Shown piece by piece: positions 24,882 through 32,592 of a DNA stretch of 53,348 nt (positions within the stretch are counted from its first letter, which is position 1; every line of letters begins with the position of its first letter). The stretch comes from Acetobacterium sp. (GTDB lineage Bacteria > Bacillota > Clostridia > Eubacteriales > Eubacteriaceae). Both the position numbers and the translations under genes were made by a program. A model generated the notes under the pieces. It saw nothing but the letters and a program-made list of their open reading frames with translations, searched no databases and was not told where the DNA came from. The stretch is taken from assembly GCF_030652775.1 (NCBI RefSeq), contig NZ_JAUSPS010000054.1:1-53348 (forward strand). The letters are read 5' to 3'.

Positions 24882-25129
24882 AAGGGTTCGCATATAATTG
24901 TTTCAAAAGAAATGATTTGTTCCGATTTTTACAATAAGATCAATGAAAAATAGCGTAAAGTATAGTCAGAAAGACAAAGCGGTCTGATTTCCCCAAGGGA
25001 AAGAAGCGGCGTTGTCTTTTTTTATTTCCGAAGAAAATGATGCGCTTGCGTGTGGGCGATGGTTTTCCGAGAACTGATGAGAAATACCAAGCGGTATTTC
25101 TCATCAAATAAAAAAAAGAGGAGAAAAAA
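24882..25129 (+). promoter_or_regulatory. Leader region with competing hairpins before the opine-oxidase-like operon
   Basis: Three structures are visible. (1) GTCAGA (24965-24970) can pair with TCTGAT (24983-24988). (2) AAGACAA (24971-24977) pairs with TTGTCTT (25012-25018), enclosing a small TTTCCC/GGGAAA hairpin and followed by T7 (25017-25023), a terminator; it is sterically exclusive with hairpin 1. (3) A perfect 14-bp inverted repeat, TGATGAGAAATACC (25075-25088) / complement (25093-25106), 11 bases before the GAGGAG ribosome site. The terminator may only end the lipoprotein transcript, or the set may be an attenuator. I see no clear -35/-10 pair. Confidence 0.5.
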
Positions 25130-26263
25130 ATGATGGAAACTAAAATCGATTTTTTATACTTAAGTGAACCGGATATGATTAAAGCCGGGGTTTTGGATAT
25201 GGCTGAATGTGTGGATACCATGATTGAAATGTTTAAATTGATGAGCGATGGCGATTATATTATGGGTGGAGCGAATCAGAATTCTCACGGAATTATGCTG
25301 TCCTTTCCAGAAACGTCACCCTTTCCTAATATGCCACTTAATGGACCGGATCGACGCTATATGGCCATGCCCGCCTACTTAGGCGGTGAATTTGATATGG
25401 CCGGAATGAAATGGTATGGATCCAATACCAGCAATAAGGAAAAGGGTCTGCCGCGATCCATTCTGACTGTGATGTTGAATGAAAAAGAGACGGGTGCCCC
25501 CATGGCACTGATGTCAGCAAATATCTTAAGTGCTATTCGCACCGGGGCGATTCCCGGAGTTGGTGCCAAATATCTGGCCAGAAAGGATTCACAGGTGGTG
25601 GGGATTATTGGTCCTGGGGTGATGAATAAAACCGCTTTAGCATCCTTTATGGTGACCTGTCCGAACATCAACACGATTAAAATTAACGGTCGGCGAAGCG
25701 TCACCGCAGAGGCATTTGCAGACTACGTCAAGACAGAATTTCCCCAGATTACGACCATTGAAATTGTGGATAGCATGGAAGCCGCAGTCAGAGAATCCGA
25801 TATTGTCAGTGTGGCAACCTCCGGATCGGTTGGCTCTGAGTCCTATCCCTATATTAAGGAAGAATGGATTAAACCCGGAGCCTTATTCTGTATGCCAGCA
25901 AATGTCCGGTTTGATGATGACTTTATTTTAAACCGAGCCAGAAATGTGGTTGATAATTTTAAGCTATATGAAGCCTGGAGTGAAGAATTGCCGGCACCGC
26001 GTTACGAAATTGTAGGATTGCTGGCCGTTCATTACATGGATCTGATTGAAAAAGGGTTGATGAAACCGGAGGATATCAGCGATTTGGGTAACATTATCGC
26101 CGGCAGAACTCTTGCACGACAATCGGAGGATGAGATCATCCTTTACACTGTCGGTGGCATGCCGGTGGAAGACATTGCCTGGGGAACAAGACTCTATCGC
26201 AAGGCTCTTGAAAAAGGGATCGGAACCAAGCTGAACCTTTGGGATGAACCCTATCTGGCATAA
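25130..26263 (+). CDS. Ornithine cyclodeaminase / mu-crystallin family NAD(P)-dependent protein
   Basis: 377 residues. Substrate/tetramer domain (1-130), Rossmann domain with GIIGPGVMNKTALASF (about 158-173) and TIKINGRRS, then VATSGSVGSESYPYIKEEWIKPGALFCMP. Family members interconvert imines/ketimines and amino acids (ornithine cyclodeaminase, ketimine reductase, alanine dehydrogenase). This subgroup is often annotated 'tyramine oxidase subunit B' by context only, which I would not take literally. First gene of a five-gene run of oxidative genes; the likely role is handling the imine or amino acid made by the flavoenzymes. RBS GAGGAG at 25118-25123. Confidence 0.82.
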   Translation: MMETKIDFLYLSEPDMIKAGVLDMAECVDTMIEMFKLMSDGDYIMGGANQNSHGIMLSFPETSPFPNMPLNGPDRRYMAMPAYLGGEFDMAGMKWYGSNTSNKEKGLPRSILTVMLNEKETGAPMALMSANILSAIRTGAIPGVGAKYLARKDSQVVGIIGPGVMNKTALASFMVTCPNINTIKINGRRSVTAEAFADYVKTEFPQITTIEIVDSMEAAVRESDIVSVATSGSVGSESYPYIKEEWIKPGALFCMPANVRFDDDFILNRARNVVDNFKLYEAWSEELPAPRYEIVGLLAVHYMDLIEKGLMKPEDISDLGNIIAGRTLARQSEDEIILYTVGGMPVEDIAWGTRLYRKALEKGIGTKLNLWDEPYLA

Positions 26264-26290
26264 GCGGTTGTAACTGAAAGGAGAATAACA

Positions 26291-26599
26291 ATGCGAATCA
26301 CAGAACACCCGATTTTGGGTGAAAGTAATAAAGGCCGCTTGGTCACCTTTTACTTTGATGGAAAACCATTAGAAGGATATGAAACGGAGCCGATTGCCAT
26401 GGCACTGCGGGCTGCTGGGGTGATGGTTTTACGCCATACTCATAAAGAAAAGGCGCCAAGAGGAATCTTTTGTGCCATTGGACGCTGTACTGATTGTGTC
26501 ATGGTTGTGGATGGAAAAGCAAATGTACGAACCTGTGTCACTCCGCTGGTGGCAGGAATGACCGTTCAAACCCAGTACGGGGTTGGTGCAAAGAAATAA
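26291..26599 (+). CDS. [2Fe-2S] subunit, HcnA / sarcosine-oxidase alpha N-terminus type
   Basis: 102 residues. Plant-type [2Fe-2S] loop CAIGRCTDCVMVVDGKANVRTC gives the CX4CX2C...C spacing of the small subunit of HcnABC, opine oxidase and D-hydroxyproline dehydrogenase complexes. N-terminal LVTFYFDGKPLEGYETEPIA is also typical (FDG..L.. EPIA). It would take electrons from the FAD of the next subunit. RBS AAGGAG 26278-26283. Confidence 0.88.
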   Translation: MRITEHPILGESNKGRLVTFYFDGKPLEGYETEPIAMALRAAGVMVLRHTHKEKAPRGIFCAIGRCTDCVMVVDGKANVRTCVTPLVAGMTVQTQYGVGAKK

Positions 26600-26641
26600 G
26601 AACAACTCGAGTTGAGGACAAGAAAAAGGAATGGGTGGGTT

Positions 26642-28228
26642 ATGAAAAGATATGATGTAATAGTCGTCGGCGCAGGTCCGGCCGGGCTATCGGCCGCCAT
26701 TGAGGCGGCAAAAAGAGGACTGCGGGTTATTGTTTTTGACGAAAACGCCAGACCCGGTGGACAATTATTTAAACAAATCCATAAATTTTTTGGATCAAAA
26801 GAACATAAGGCTAAAATTCGCGGCTTTAAAATTGGCGAGGATTTACTAAAAGAAGCCCAAACTGCCGGGGTCGAGGTCGTTCTTAACGCCGTGGTGTTGG
26901 GGCTCTATCTGGATAAGGAGGTGGTGGTTTCCCATGGTGATGAGGTGACTCATTACAAAGGGGATGCCATTATTGTCGCAACCGGGGCTTCTGAAAACAT
27001 GATCACCTTTGACGGCTGGACCTTACCTGGGGTTATTGGTGCCGGAGCGGCTCAGACCATGATGAATCTTCACAGTATTCGGCCGGGAAAAAAAGTGCTG
27101 ATGCTGGGAACTGGCAACGTCGGGCTGGTGGTCAGCTATCAATTGCTGCAAGCTGGCTGTGAGGTGGTTGCTTTGGTGGATGCCGCCGCCAAAATTGGCG
27201 GCTATGGGGTTCATGCTGCCAAGCTGGCTCGCTGTGGGGTGCCCTTTTATTTATCCCACACTATTATCAAAGCCCATGGACAGGATTGTGTTACCGGGGT
27301 GACCATCGGTGAAGTGGATTCAAAATGGCAGGTGATCCCGGGATCTGAGAAAGATTTTGAGGTCGACACCATCTGTCTGGCGGTCGGTTTATCGCCGATG
27401 TCCCAGCTGCTTAAAATGGCTGGCTGCGAGATGGAAGAAAATCCCGCTAAAGGCGGTTATGTGCCAATTGGTAACAGTTATGGCGAAACCTCCATACCGG
27501 GTATCTTTGTGGCTGGTGATGTTTCTGGAATTGAAGAAGCCAGTTCAGCCATGATTGAAGGACGGATTGCCGGCGTGGCGGCCGCCGCTCGACTGGGATT
27601 TATTGACAAGGCAGAACTAACCGAAAAGACCTGGGAGTTGGAACAGGCACTACTGGCTCTAAGAGCGGGGATGTTCAGTCCTGAAAATAAGGGCCGGGAA
27701 GTTATACACACCGAGGAAGGCTATGATGTCTCCCAGAGTTTGTTGACAAGAGGTTATCTCACAAATGATGAAGTTTTAACCTACCCGGGAGTCACCGCAG
27801 CGCAGGGGATTCACGCCGTTATCGAATGTTCTCAGAATATTCCCTGTAATCCCTGTCAGGATGCCTGTCCGAAAAAGTGTATCACCATTGGTGAAAAAAT
27901 TACCTCGCTACCGGTGGTCAACAGCGATGCCCAATGCTCCGGCTGTGGACTCTGTGTAGCGGCCTGTTCCGGACAGTCGATCTTCTTAGTCAAAGAGGAC
28001 GAAGAAGTGGGTACGGCAATGGTTACCATCCCTTATGAATTTTATCCATTGCCTGAAAAAGGATGTCAGGGAATGGCGCTGGATCGCAGTGGCAAAGAAA
28101 TCTGTGCGGCCGAGATCATCGAGATTAAAAACGTTCCGGCTTTTGATAAAACCAGTTTATTAACCATGAAGGTGCCATTTAACATGGCCATGAAGGCCCG
28201 GTTCTTTAAACAAGTGCAGGAGGTGTGA
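26642..28228 (+). CDS. FAD/NAD(P)-binding large subunit (HcnB / opine-oxidase-A type) fused to a 2[4Fe-4S] ferredoxin domain
   Basis: 528 residues. N-terminal FAD dinucleotide fold (VIVVGAGPAGLSAAIEAAKRG), second nucleotide fold (KKVLMLGTGNVGLVVSYQLLQAG, about 150), FAD-contact GIFVAGDVSGIEEASSAMIEGRIAG. Beyond the usual body, residues ~405-445 add two cluster motifs, CNPCQDACPKKC and CSGCGLCVAACSG. Classical HcnB proteins instead end with a [2Fe-2S] BFD-like domain; here that domain is a separate protein encoded next. The ferredoxin addition suggests electrons leave to an anaerobic carrier. ATG 26642 is chosen because it gives the canonical start of the FAD fold. Confidence 0.87.
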   Translation: MKRYDVIVVGAGPAGLSAAIEAAKRGLRVIVFDENARPGGQLFKQIHKFFGSKEHKAKIRGFKIGEDLLKEAQTAGVEVVLNAVVLGLYLDKEVVVSHGDEVTHYKGDAIIVATGASENMITFDGWTLPGVIGAGAAQTMMNLHSIRPGKKVLMLGTGNVGLVVSYQLLQAGCEVVALVDAAAKIGGYGVHAAKLARCGVPFYLSHTIIKAHGQDCVTGVTIGEVDSKWQVIPGSEKDFEVDTICLAVGLSPMSQLLKMAGCEMEENPAKGGYVPIGNSYGETSIPGIFVAGDVSGIEEASSAMIEGRIAGVAAAARLGFIDKAELTEKTWELEQALLALRAGMFSPENKGREVIHTEEGYDVSQSLLTRGYLTNDEVLTYPGVTAAQGIHAVIECSQNIPCNPCQDACPKKCITIGEKITSLPVVNSDAQCSGCGLCVAACSGQSIFLVKEDEEVGTAMVTIPYEFYPLPEKGCQGMALDRSGKEICAAEIIEIKNVPAFDKTSLLTMKVPFNMAMKARFFKQVQEV

Positions 28229-28230
28229 TG

Positions 28231-28548
28231 ATGAATAAAATAAATGATCGATCCCGAAATCTGGGTGACTACAGTGTGGGAGCAGATGACGCCATGATAA
28301 TCTGCCGTTGTGAAGAAATCACCAAAGGCGATATCAGACAAGCGGTTCACGCTGGGATGTTCACATTAACAGAAATTAGACGGTACTTAAGAACCGGTAT
28401 GGGTCTTTGTCAGGGTCAAACCTGCGGCCGTTTGATTAAGGGGATTGTAGCCCGGGAACTTGGAGTATCTCCCCTGGATCTGGAACCGGCGGTCTCCCGG
28501 GCACCAATGCGGCCGATTGAAATGAAGGTTTTAGGAAATGAAAGATAG
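28231..28548 (+). CDS. BFD-like [2Fe-2S] protein
   Basis: 105 residues. CRCEEITKGDIRQAVHAG and LRTGMGLCQGQTCGRLI contain the four cysteines (CXC ... CX4C) of bacterioferritin-associated-ferredoxin-like domains, which in HcnB/NirB proteins are fused at the C-terminus. Here free-standing, overlapping or abutting the upstream stop. ATG 28231 is placed seven bases after AGGAGG (28218-28223); ATG 28228 is also possible. Confidence 0.88.
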   Translation: MNKINDRSRNLGDYSVGADDAMIICRCEEITKGDIRQAVHAGMFTLTEIRRYLRTGMGLCQGQTCGRLIKGIVARELGVSPLDLEPAVSRAPMRPIEMKVLGNER

Positions 28549-28586
28549 CAGCGAAAGAAAAATAGAAATTAGATGAGGAAAATAAC

Positions 28587-29714
28587 ATGAAAAACAATGC
28601 AGACATCATTATTATTGGCAGCGGCGTGATTGGCAATGCGGCCGCCTATTATCTGGCTAAAAAAGGCTGTTCTGTTATTGTCCTGGAAAAAAGCGAAAGC
28701 ATCGGGAACGGCGGTTCGTCACGAAATGGCGGCGGTGTTCGCCAGTCCGGCCGGGATAAGCGGGAACTGCCACTGGCCATGTATGGCATTAAAAATATCT
28801 GGCCGACTCTGTCTGAGGAGCTGGATATGGATGTGGAGTATTATCAGCAAGGTAATTTGCGACTGGGCAAAACCGAGGCGCACCGGAATATCTTGAGCGG
28901 ATTGACCAAAAACGCCGCCGATGGCGGTTTGAATGTACGGATGATCGATGGCGAAGAAGCCCGAGCGATCTGTCCGTATCTTTCCGAAGAGGTCACTGGT
29001 GCCAGTTGGTGTCCCACCGACGGTCATGCCAACCCGATGTTGACAACCCTGGCTTATTATCGTAAAGCGCGGCAATTGGGGGTTCGCTTTATCACCGGCG
29101 AAGGGGTACAAGAAATCCGTAAGATCCGGGGTAAGGCCAGGCAGGTGGTCACCCAAAACGCTGTTTACGAAGGTGAGACAATTATTCTGGCCGCCGGTTA
29201 CGAAAGTCGCGAAATTGCGTCCCAGTTGGGGATTGACATCCCCATGACCCAGGCGTTGTTGGAGGTATTGGTAACCGAAGCCCTGCCGCCGATGTTTTAC
29301 CAGATGCTGGGAACAGCCGCCGCCGATTTTTACGGCCATCAGAGCACCCATGGATCCTTTGTTTTTGGGGGATCATCCGGGTTTGAAGGGGTGAACCGGG
29401 ACAATGGCACACCGACGACCGCCAGCATCACGGCTTCCTGTATCTGCCGGGGGATTATGAAATACTTCCCGATGCTTGAGGAAGCAAAGATTGTCAGATC
29501 ATGGGCGGGCTGGATGGATGTCTGTGCCGACATGGTACCGGTAATTAGTCCGGTGGAGGAAGTGCCGGGACTCATTATCGCTGCCGCCTTTTCTGGCCAT
29601 GGCTTTGGCATCGCGCCCACGGTGGGGCTACTTTTATCCGAAATGGCAACAGCAAAAACAACAACCCTGGATTTGAGTGCGTTTCGATATGACCGCTTTA
29701 AAGCGAAAATTTAA
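28587..29714 (+). CDS. FAD-dependent D-amino-acid/sarcosine oxidase-like subunit (HcnC / opine-oxidase-B type)
   Basis: 375 residues. DAO-family FAD fold at the N-terminus (DIIIIGSGVIGNAAAYYLAKKG; SSRNGGGVRQSGRD around residue 45-58, where related oxidases bind FAD), and the C-terminal GLIIAAAFSGHGFGIAPTVGLLLSEM that closes over the flavin. It would oxidise the C-N bond of a secondary amine or N-substituted amino acid. With the two preceding subunits it completes an HcnABC-like heterotrimer. Substrate not readable from sequence. Confidence 0.88.
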   Translation: MKNNADIIIIGSGVIGNAAAYYLAKKGCSVIVLEKSESIGNGGSSRNGGGVRQSGRDKRELPLAMYGIKNIWPTLSEELDMDVEYYQQGNLRLGKTEAHRNILSGLTKNAADGGLNVRMIDGEEARAICPYLSEEVTGASWCPTDGHANPMLTTLAYYRKARQLGVRFITGEGVQEIRKIRGKARQVVTQNAVYEGETIILAAGYESREIASQLGIDIPMTQALLEVLVTEALPPMFYQMLGTAAADFYGHQSTHGSFVFGGSSGFEGVNRDNGTPTTASITASCICRGIMKYFPMLEEAKIVRSWAGWMDVCADMVPVISPVEEVPGLIIAAAFSGHGFGIAPTVGLLLSEMATAKTTTLDLSAFRYDRFKAKI

Positions 29715-29730
29715 GGAGTAAATAGAATCG

Positions 29731-29760
29731 TTGTATTTCCGAATATTCGTATGTTATAAT
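29731..29760 (+). promoter_or_regulatory. Promoter of the AraC gene
   Basis: TTGTAT (29731-29736), 18-base spacer, TATAAT (29755-29760). The spacer contains the self-complementary CGAATATTCG (29740-29749), a candidate regulator site. Confidence 0.65.
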
Positions 29761-29804
29761 GTGTCTATGCCAAAGTGGTAAAAATAACAGGACGGAGGAG
29801 GCCA

Positions 29805-30647
29805 ATGATCGGTGATCAGAATAAAATAATTGTCAGTCCCAAACAGCCCTATTTTGTAATGGCAACCTCTCGTTATTACAAGGCTGTGGTGATGGATTAT
29901 GGCATTTCTCATTTTTATAGTTTTAATAATGATGTCATCGGCAGTTCGGTTATTGCGGTACCCGACGGATGCATTGATATGCTCTTTTGCTGTGATGACA
30001 AACAGCCTTATGCCAATATTTGCGGAACGGTGTTGCAGCCCCGGGTGGTGAATAATCTACGCAGTTATTTTTTCGGCATTCGTTTTATGCCCGGTTTGTC
30101 CTTTAAATTTAATAATGTGGTGATGTCAGATTTTGTGGAAAATGAAATTCCCTTTCTGGAAGTGATTAAAGATAAGGAATTGTTTGATAAGATCACTACC
30201 AGCAGAGATTTTAATTATCAGATTCAGGAATTTATGAAAATGTACATACCCCTGTATCAGAAGTCTCAGGCAGACGATAAAAATCTGGAGTTGAAGAGCT
30301 TTCTATTAAAAAAAATAAACGCCACCGCCGGACAGATCAAGGTCAGTGAATTGGCAGAGAACGCCGGTTATTCGGTTCGCTACATCAATAAGGTATTTTC
30401 CCAGGAATTTGGTTTGCCGCCGAAGATCTTTTGCAAACTGATCCGGTTTCAGCATTTACTGAGCAATCTGAATAATTTTGATAAAAATATTTTTGATGCC
30501 AATCTGGCACAGCTTTCCATTGAGTTGGGTTATTATGACCAGTCCCACATGATTCGTGATTTTTATGAATTGTCCAACACAACACCGGGAAAGTATATCC
30601 ATTCGTTAAAAAAGATCGAATACAACAAGCGGTTAATTGTAATTTAA
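29805..30647 (+). CDS. AraC family transcriptional regulator
   Basis: 280 residues. The N-terminal ~150 residues resemble the DUF6597-type sensor (VIAVPDGCIDMLFCCDD ... FFGIRFMPGLSFKF). The C-terminal ~100 residues are an AraC DNA-binding domain (GQIKVSELAENAGYSVRYINKVFSQEFGLPPKIFCKLIRFQHLL and the second helix-turn-helix LAQLSIELGYYDQSHMIRDFYELSNTTPGKY). ATG 29805 with GGAGGAG at 29794-29800. Located between the flavoenzyme genes and the permease, it is probably their regulator. Confidence 0.9.
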   Translation: MIGDQNKIIVSPKQPYFVMATSRYYKAVVMDYGISHFYSFNNDVIGSSVIAVPDGCIDMLFCCDDKQPYANICGTVLQPRVVNNLRSYFFGIRFMPGLSFKFNNVVMSDFVENEIPFLEVIKDKELFDKITTSRDFNYQIQEFMKMYIPLYQKSQADDKNLELKSFLLKKINATAGQIKVSELAENAGYSVRYINKVFSQEFGLPPKIFCKLIRFQHLLSNLNNFDKNIFDANLAQLSIELGYYDQSHMIRDFYELSNTTPGKYIHSLKKIEYNKRLIVI

Positions 30648-30680
30648 AGATTAATTATTATATAAATAAAAGCAAGAGCA

Positions 30681-30724
30681 AAGGTGCTCGGATATCTGTT
30701 AGCAGGTGTCCGGGCATCTTTTTT
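30681..30724 (+). terminator. Terminator of the AraC gene
   Basis: AAGGTGCTCGGA (30681-30692) pairs with TCCGGGCATCTT (30709-30720, two wobble pairs), followed by T residues. The permease gene would then need its own promoter, which I cannot define. Confidence 0.8.
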
Positions 30725-30766
30725 AGGTACCAATAACTGAAGAATTTAATTATAAGGAGAATTATA

Positions 30767-32191
30767 ATGGAAAACAAGAAAAAATTGGGATTGGGAAGCG
30801 CCGTATCCGTTTGCGTGGGACTCATTGTGGCGACCAGTTGTCTACTGACTCTCGGTCGTGGAATGGGTCTGGCCGGAACAGGATTTGTTGTGTCGTTGTT
30901 CATTGTGCTGATTTTAAATATCATGCTGTCCATAACATTTGGTGAGCTTTATTCGATCATGCCGAATGTAGAAGGTGGACTGGGACAATATACATTGGCT
31001 GGTCTGGGGCCGGTGGCGTCGATCATCTCAAATCTGTCAGCTTATGTCATTACCAGCATTCTGGCGGCTTCGGTGGAGATGGCCATGTGTGGGATGGTTA
31101 TTAATCAATACTTTTTACCAATGATTCCCGCTCCGGTTCTCAGTGTGGCGATTTTGACCATCTTATTTTTTATCAATTACAATGGGGTTGACCTTTTTGC
31201 AAAGGTTCAAAATATTGTTGTTATTTTACTCATCGGATCAATGACCGTGATGGGAATTATCAGTTTTTTTAAGCTGGGGGTTGGCCCGGTGGTAACGGCA
31301 GCCCAGCAGACAGCAGCTCCGGTAGTCGGGATCAGTGGCTATGTCTCACTGGCAGCCGTAGTATTCTGGCTGTTTATCGGTATCGAATTTGTGATTCCCC
31401 TGGCTAAAGACCTAAAGAACCCTAAGCGCGATGTCCCCCTTTCGATGATTCTGGGGATTGTGATGCTATTTGTTGTTCAGGCGATGCTGGGTGTTGGCAT
31501 GACGAACTATGTCACCTTAGCAGAATTGGGAAGTGCATCATTACCGCATATGATCTTTGCTGAGAATTTATTAGGTCAATTTGGGATCTACTGGATGGGG
31601 ATTGTCACCCTTCTGGCTGGCGTCAGCACCGTAAATACTGTACTTGGTAGTGTCGGTAGAATTCTTTCCGGGATGGCCCAAGATGAATGTATGCCCCGTA
31701 TATTTGCGAAAAAGAACAAACGCAATGTACCGATTGGCGGTCTCATTCTCATTTTTGGCGGGAATTTTGTTTTGCTGGCAACAGGATTTACCCAATCATC
31801 GGGTCTTTCAAATATCTTACTGGCGGCATCCTGTTTCTGGTTAACCTCATATATTCTGGTGAATGTTTCAGTGCTGGTACTGCGAAAAAAATATCCGGAT
31901 ATGCCGGGTCGAAATAAGAAATTGACCTTATTTGGAATTCCGCAAATTTTATGTATCGCCGGGAACCTTTTTATGATCTGGAATATTGCCGAAGGGGAAG
32001 CGCGAACCCTGATCTACAAGATATTCTTTATTTTGTTAGCTCTGCTGGTCACCTATTCGGTGGTGTGGGTGAAGATCATTAAAAAAATGCCTCTATTTCA
32101 CACACCGGATGTGCATGCACTTAATCTGAAAAGTGAGGCACCAGCAGTGATCATCGAACCGAAAGCGGTTGTCGAACCAATGATTGGCTAG
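30767..32191 (+). CDS. APC superfamily amino acid permease
   Basis: 474 residues with about 12 hydrophobic helices. N-terminal KKLGLGSAVSVCVGLIVATSC matches the broken helix 1 of the APC fold (G-x-G-x-V-S-x-x-x-G), and FGELYSIMPNVEGGLGQYTLAGLGP matches the family's conserved acidic loop. Helix 6 region VFWLFIGIEFVIPLAKDLKNPKRDVPLSMI is also typical. Likely imports the amino-acid-like substrate of the adjacent oxidoreductases. RBS AAGGAG 30751-30756. Confidence 0.9.
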   Translation: MENKKKLGLGSAVSVCVGLIVATSCLLTLGRGMGLAGTGFVVSLFIVLILNIMLSITFGELYSIMPNVEGGLGQYTLAGLGPVASIISNLSAYVITSILAASVEMAMCGMVINQYFLPMIPAPVLSVAILTILFFINYNGVDLFAKVQNIVVILLIGSMTVMGIISFFKLGVGPVVTAAQQTAAPVVGISGYVSLAAVVFWLFIGIEFVIPLAKDLKNPKRDVPLSMILGIVMLFVVQAMLGVGMTNYVTLAELGSASLPHMIFAENLLGQFGIYWMGIVTLLAGVSTVNTVLGSVGRILSGMAQDECMPRIFAKKNKRNVPIGGLILIFGGNFVLLATGFTQSSGLSNILLAASCFWLTSYILVNVSVLVLRKKYPDMPGRNKKLTLFGIPQILCIAGNLFMIWNIAEGEARTLIYKIFFILLALLVTYSVVWVKIIKKMPLFHTPDVHALNLKSEAPAVIIEPKAVVEPMIG

Positions 32192-32592
32192 TCTGCGCTA
32201 AAAAATGAACAGCATCATTTAAGTAAGGATCAGAAATTTGAATAAGGACTAGAAATGTCGAAAATAAAAGTCATGCATCAGTGAGATGTGTGGCTTTTTT
32301 TGTGATCATTTGTGATCATTATTGAATAATAAAAAAACATTATGAAAAGCATCTTTAAGTCGATAACAAAAAAATAGGCATTGTATTGAAGGCTGCTGAA
32401 GTTATGCGTGCTTGATTTTATTGAAAGCGGGTATAAAAATTCAGATTCTATCAAATTATCTGAAGTTAGATAAAATGGATTGATGTGGTAGTGATTGCTC
32501 ACGATGGAAAAGACAATGTTGTAATGATAAAGAAAACAAAATCCTTGTCACCTTATCCCAGAAACCAGATCATAAAAAATAAGGAGAAGAAA
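32192..32592 (+). other. 400-bp intergenic region before the giant repeat-protein gene
   Basis: Contains a terminator for the permease gene: AAGTCATGCATC (32268-32279) pairs through wobbles with GATGTGTGGCTT (32284-32295), then T8 (32294-32301). Directly after it is a direct repeat TGTGATCATT (32301-32310, 32311-32320). The remaining 270 bp are A/T-rich; an open frame runs into the next gene from 32485 but has no start site. I see no reliable promoter or riboswitch. Confidence 0.6.

Noticed and set aside
24969-25023. Known riboswitch classes (TPP, SAM, glycine, c-di-GMP, guanidine) in this leader
   Set aside because: None of their conserved core strings are present.
25052-25092. Fluoride-riboswitch-like string (GGCGATGG ... 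CTGATGA) before the opine-oxidase-like operon
   Set aside because: The P1 stem cannot form (GGCG has no CGCC partner), the pseudoknot pairing is poor, and the downstream gene is not a fluoride exporter or a fluoride-sensitive enzyme.
32485-32592. Upstream extension of the giant protein from GTG 32485
   Set aside because: It would bury the signal peptide; ATG 32593 has AAGGAG at ideal spacing and starts a typical signal sequence.
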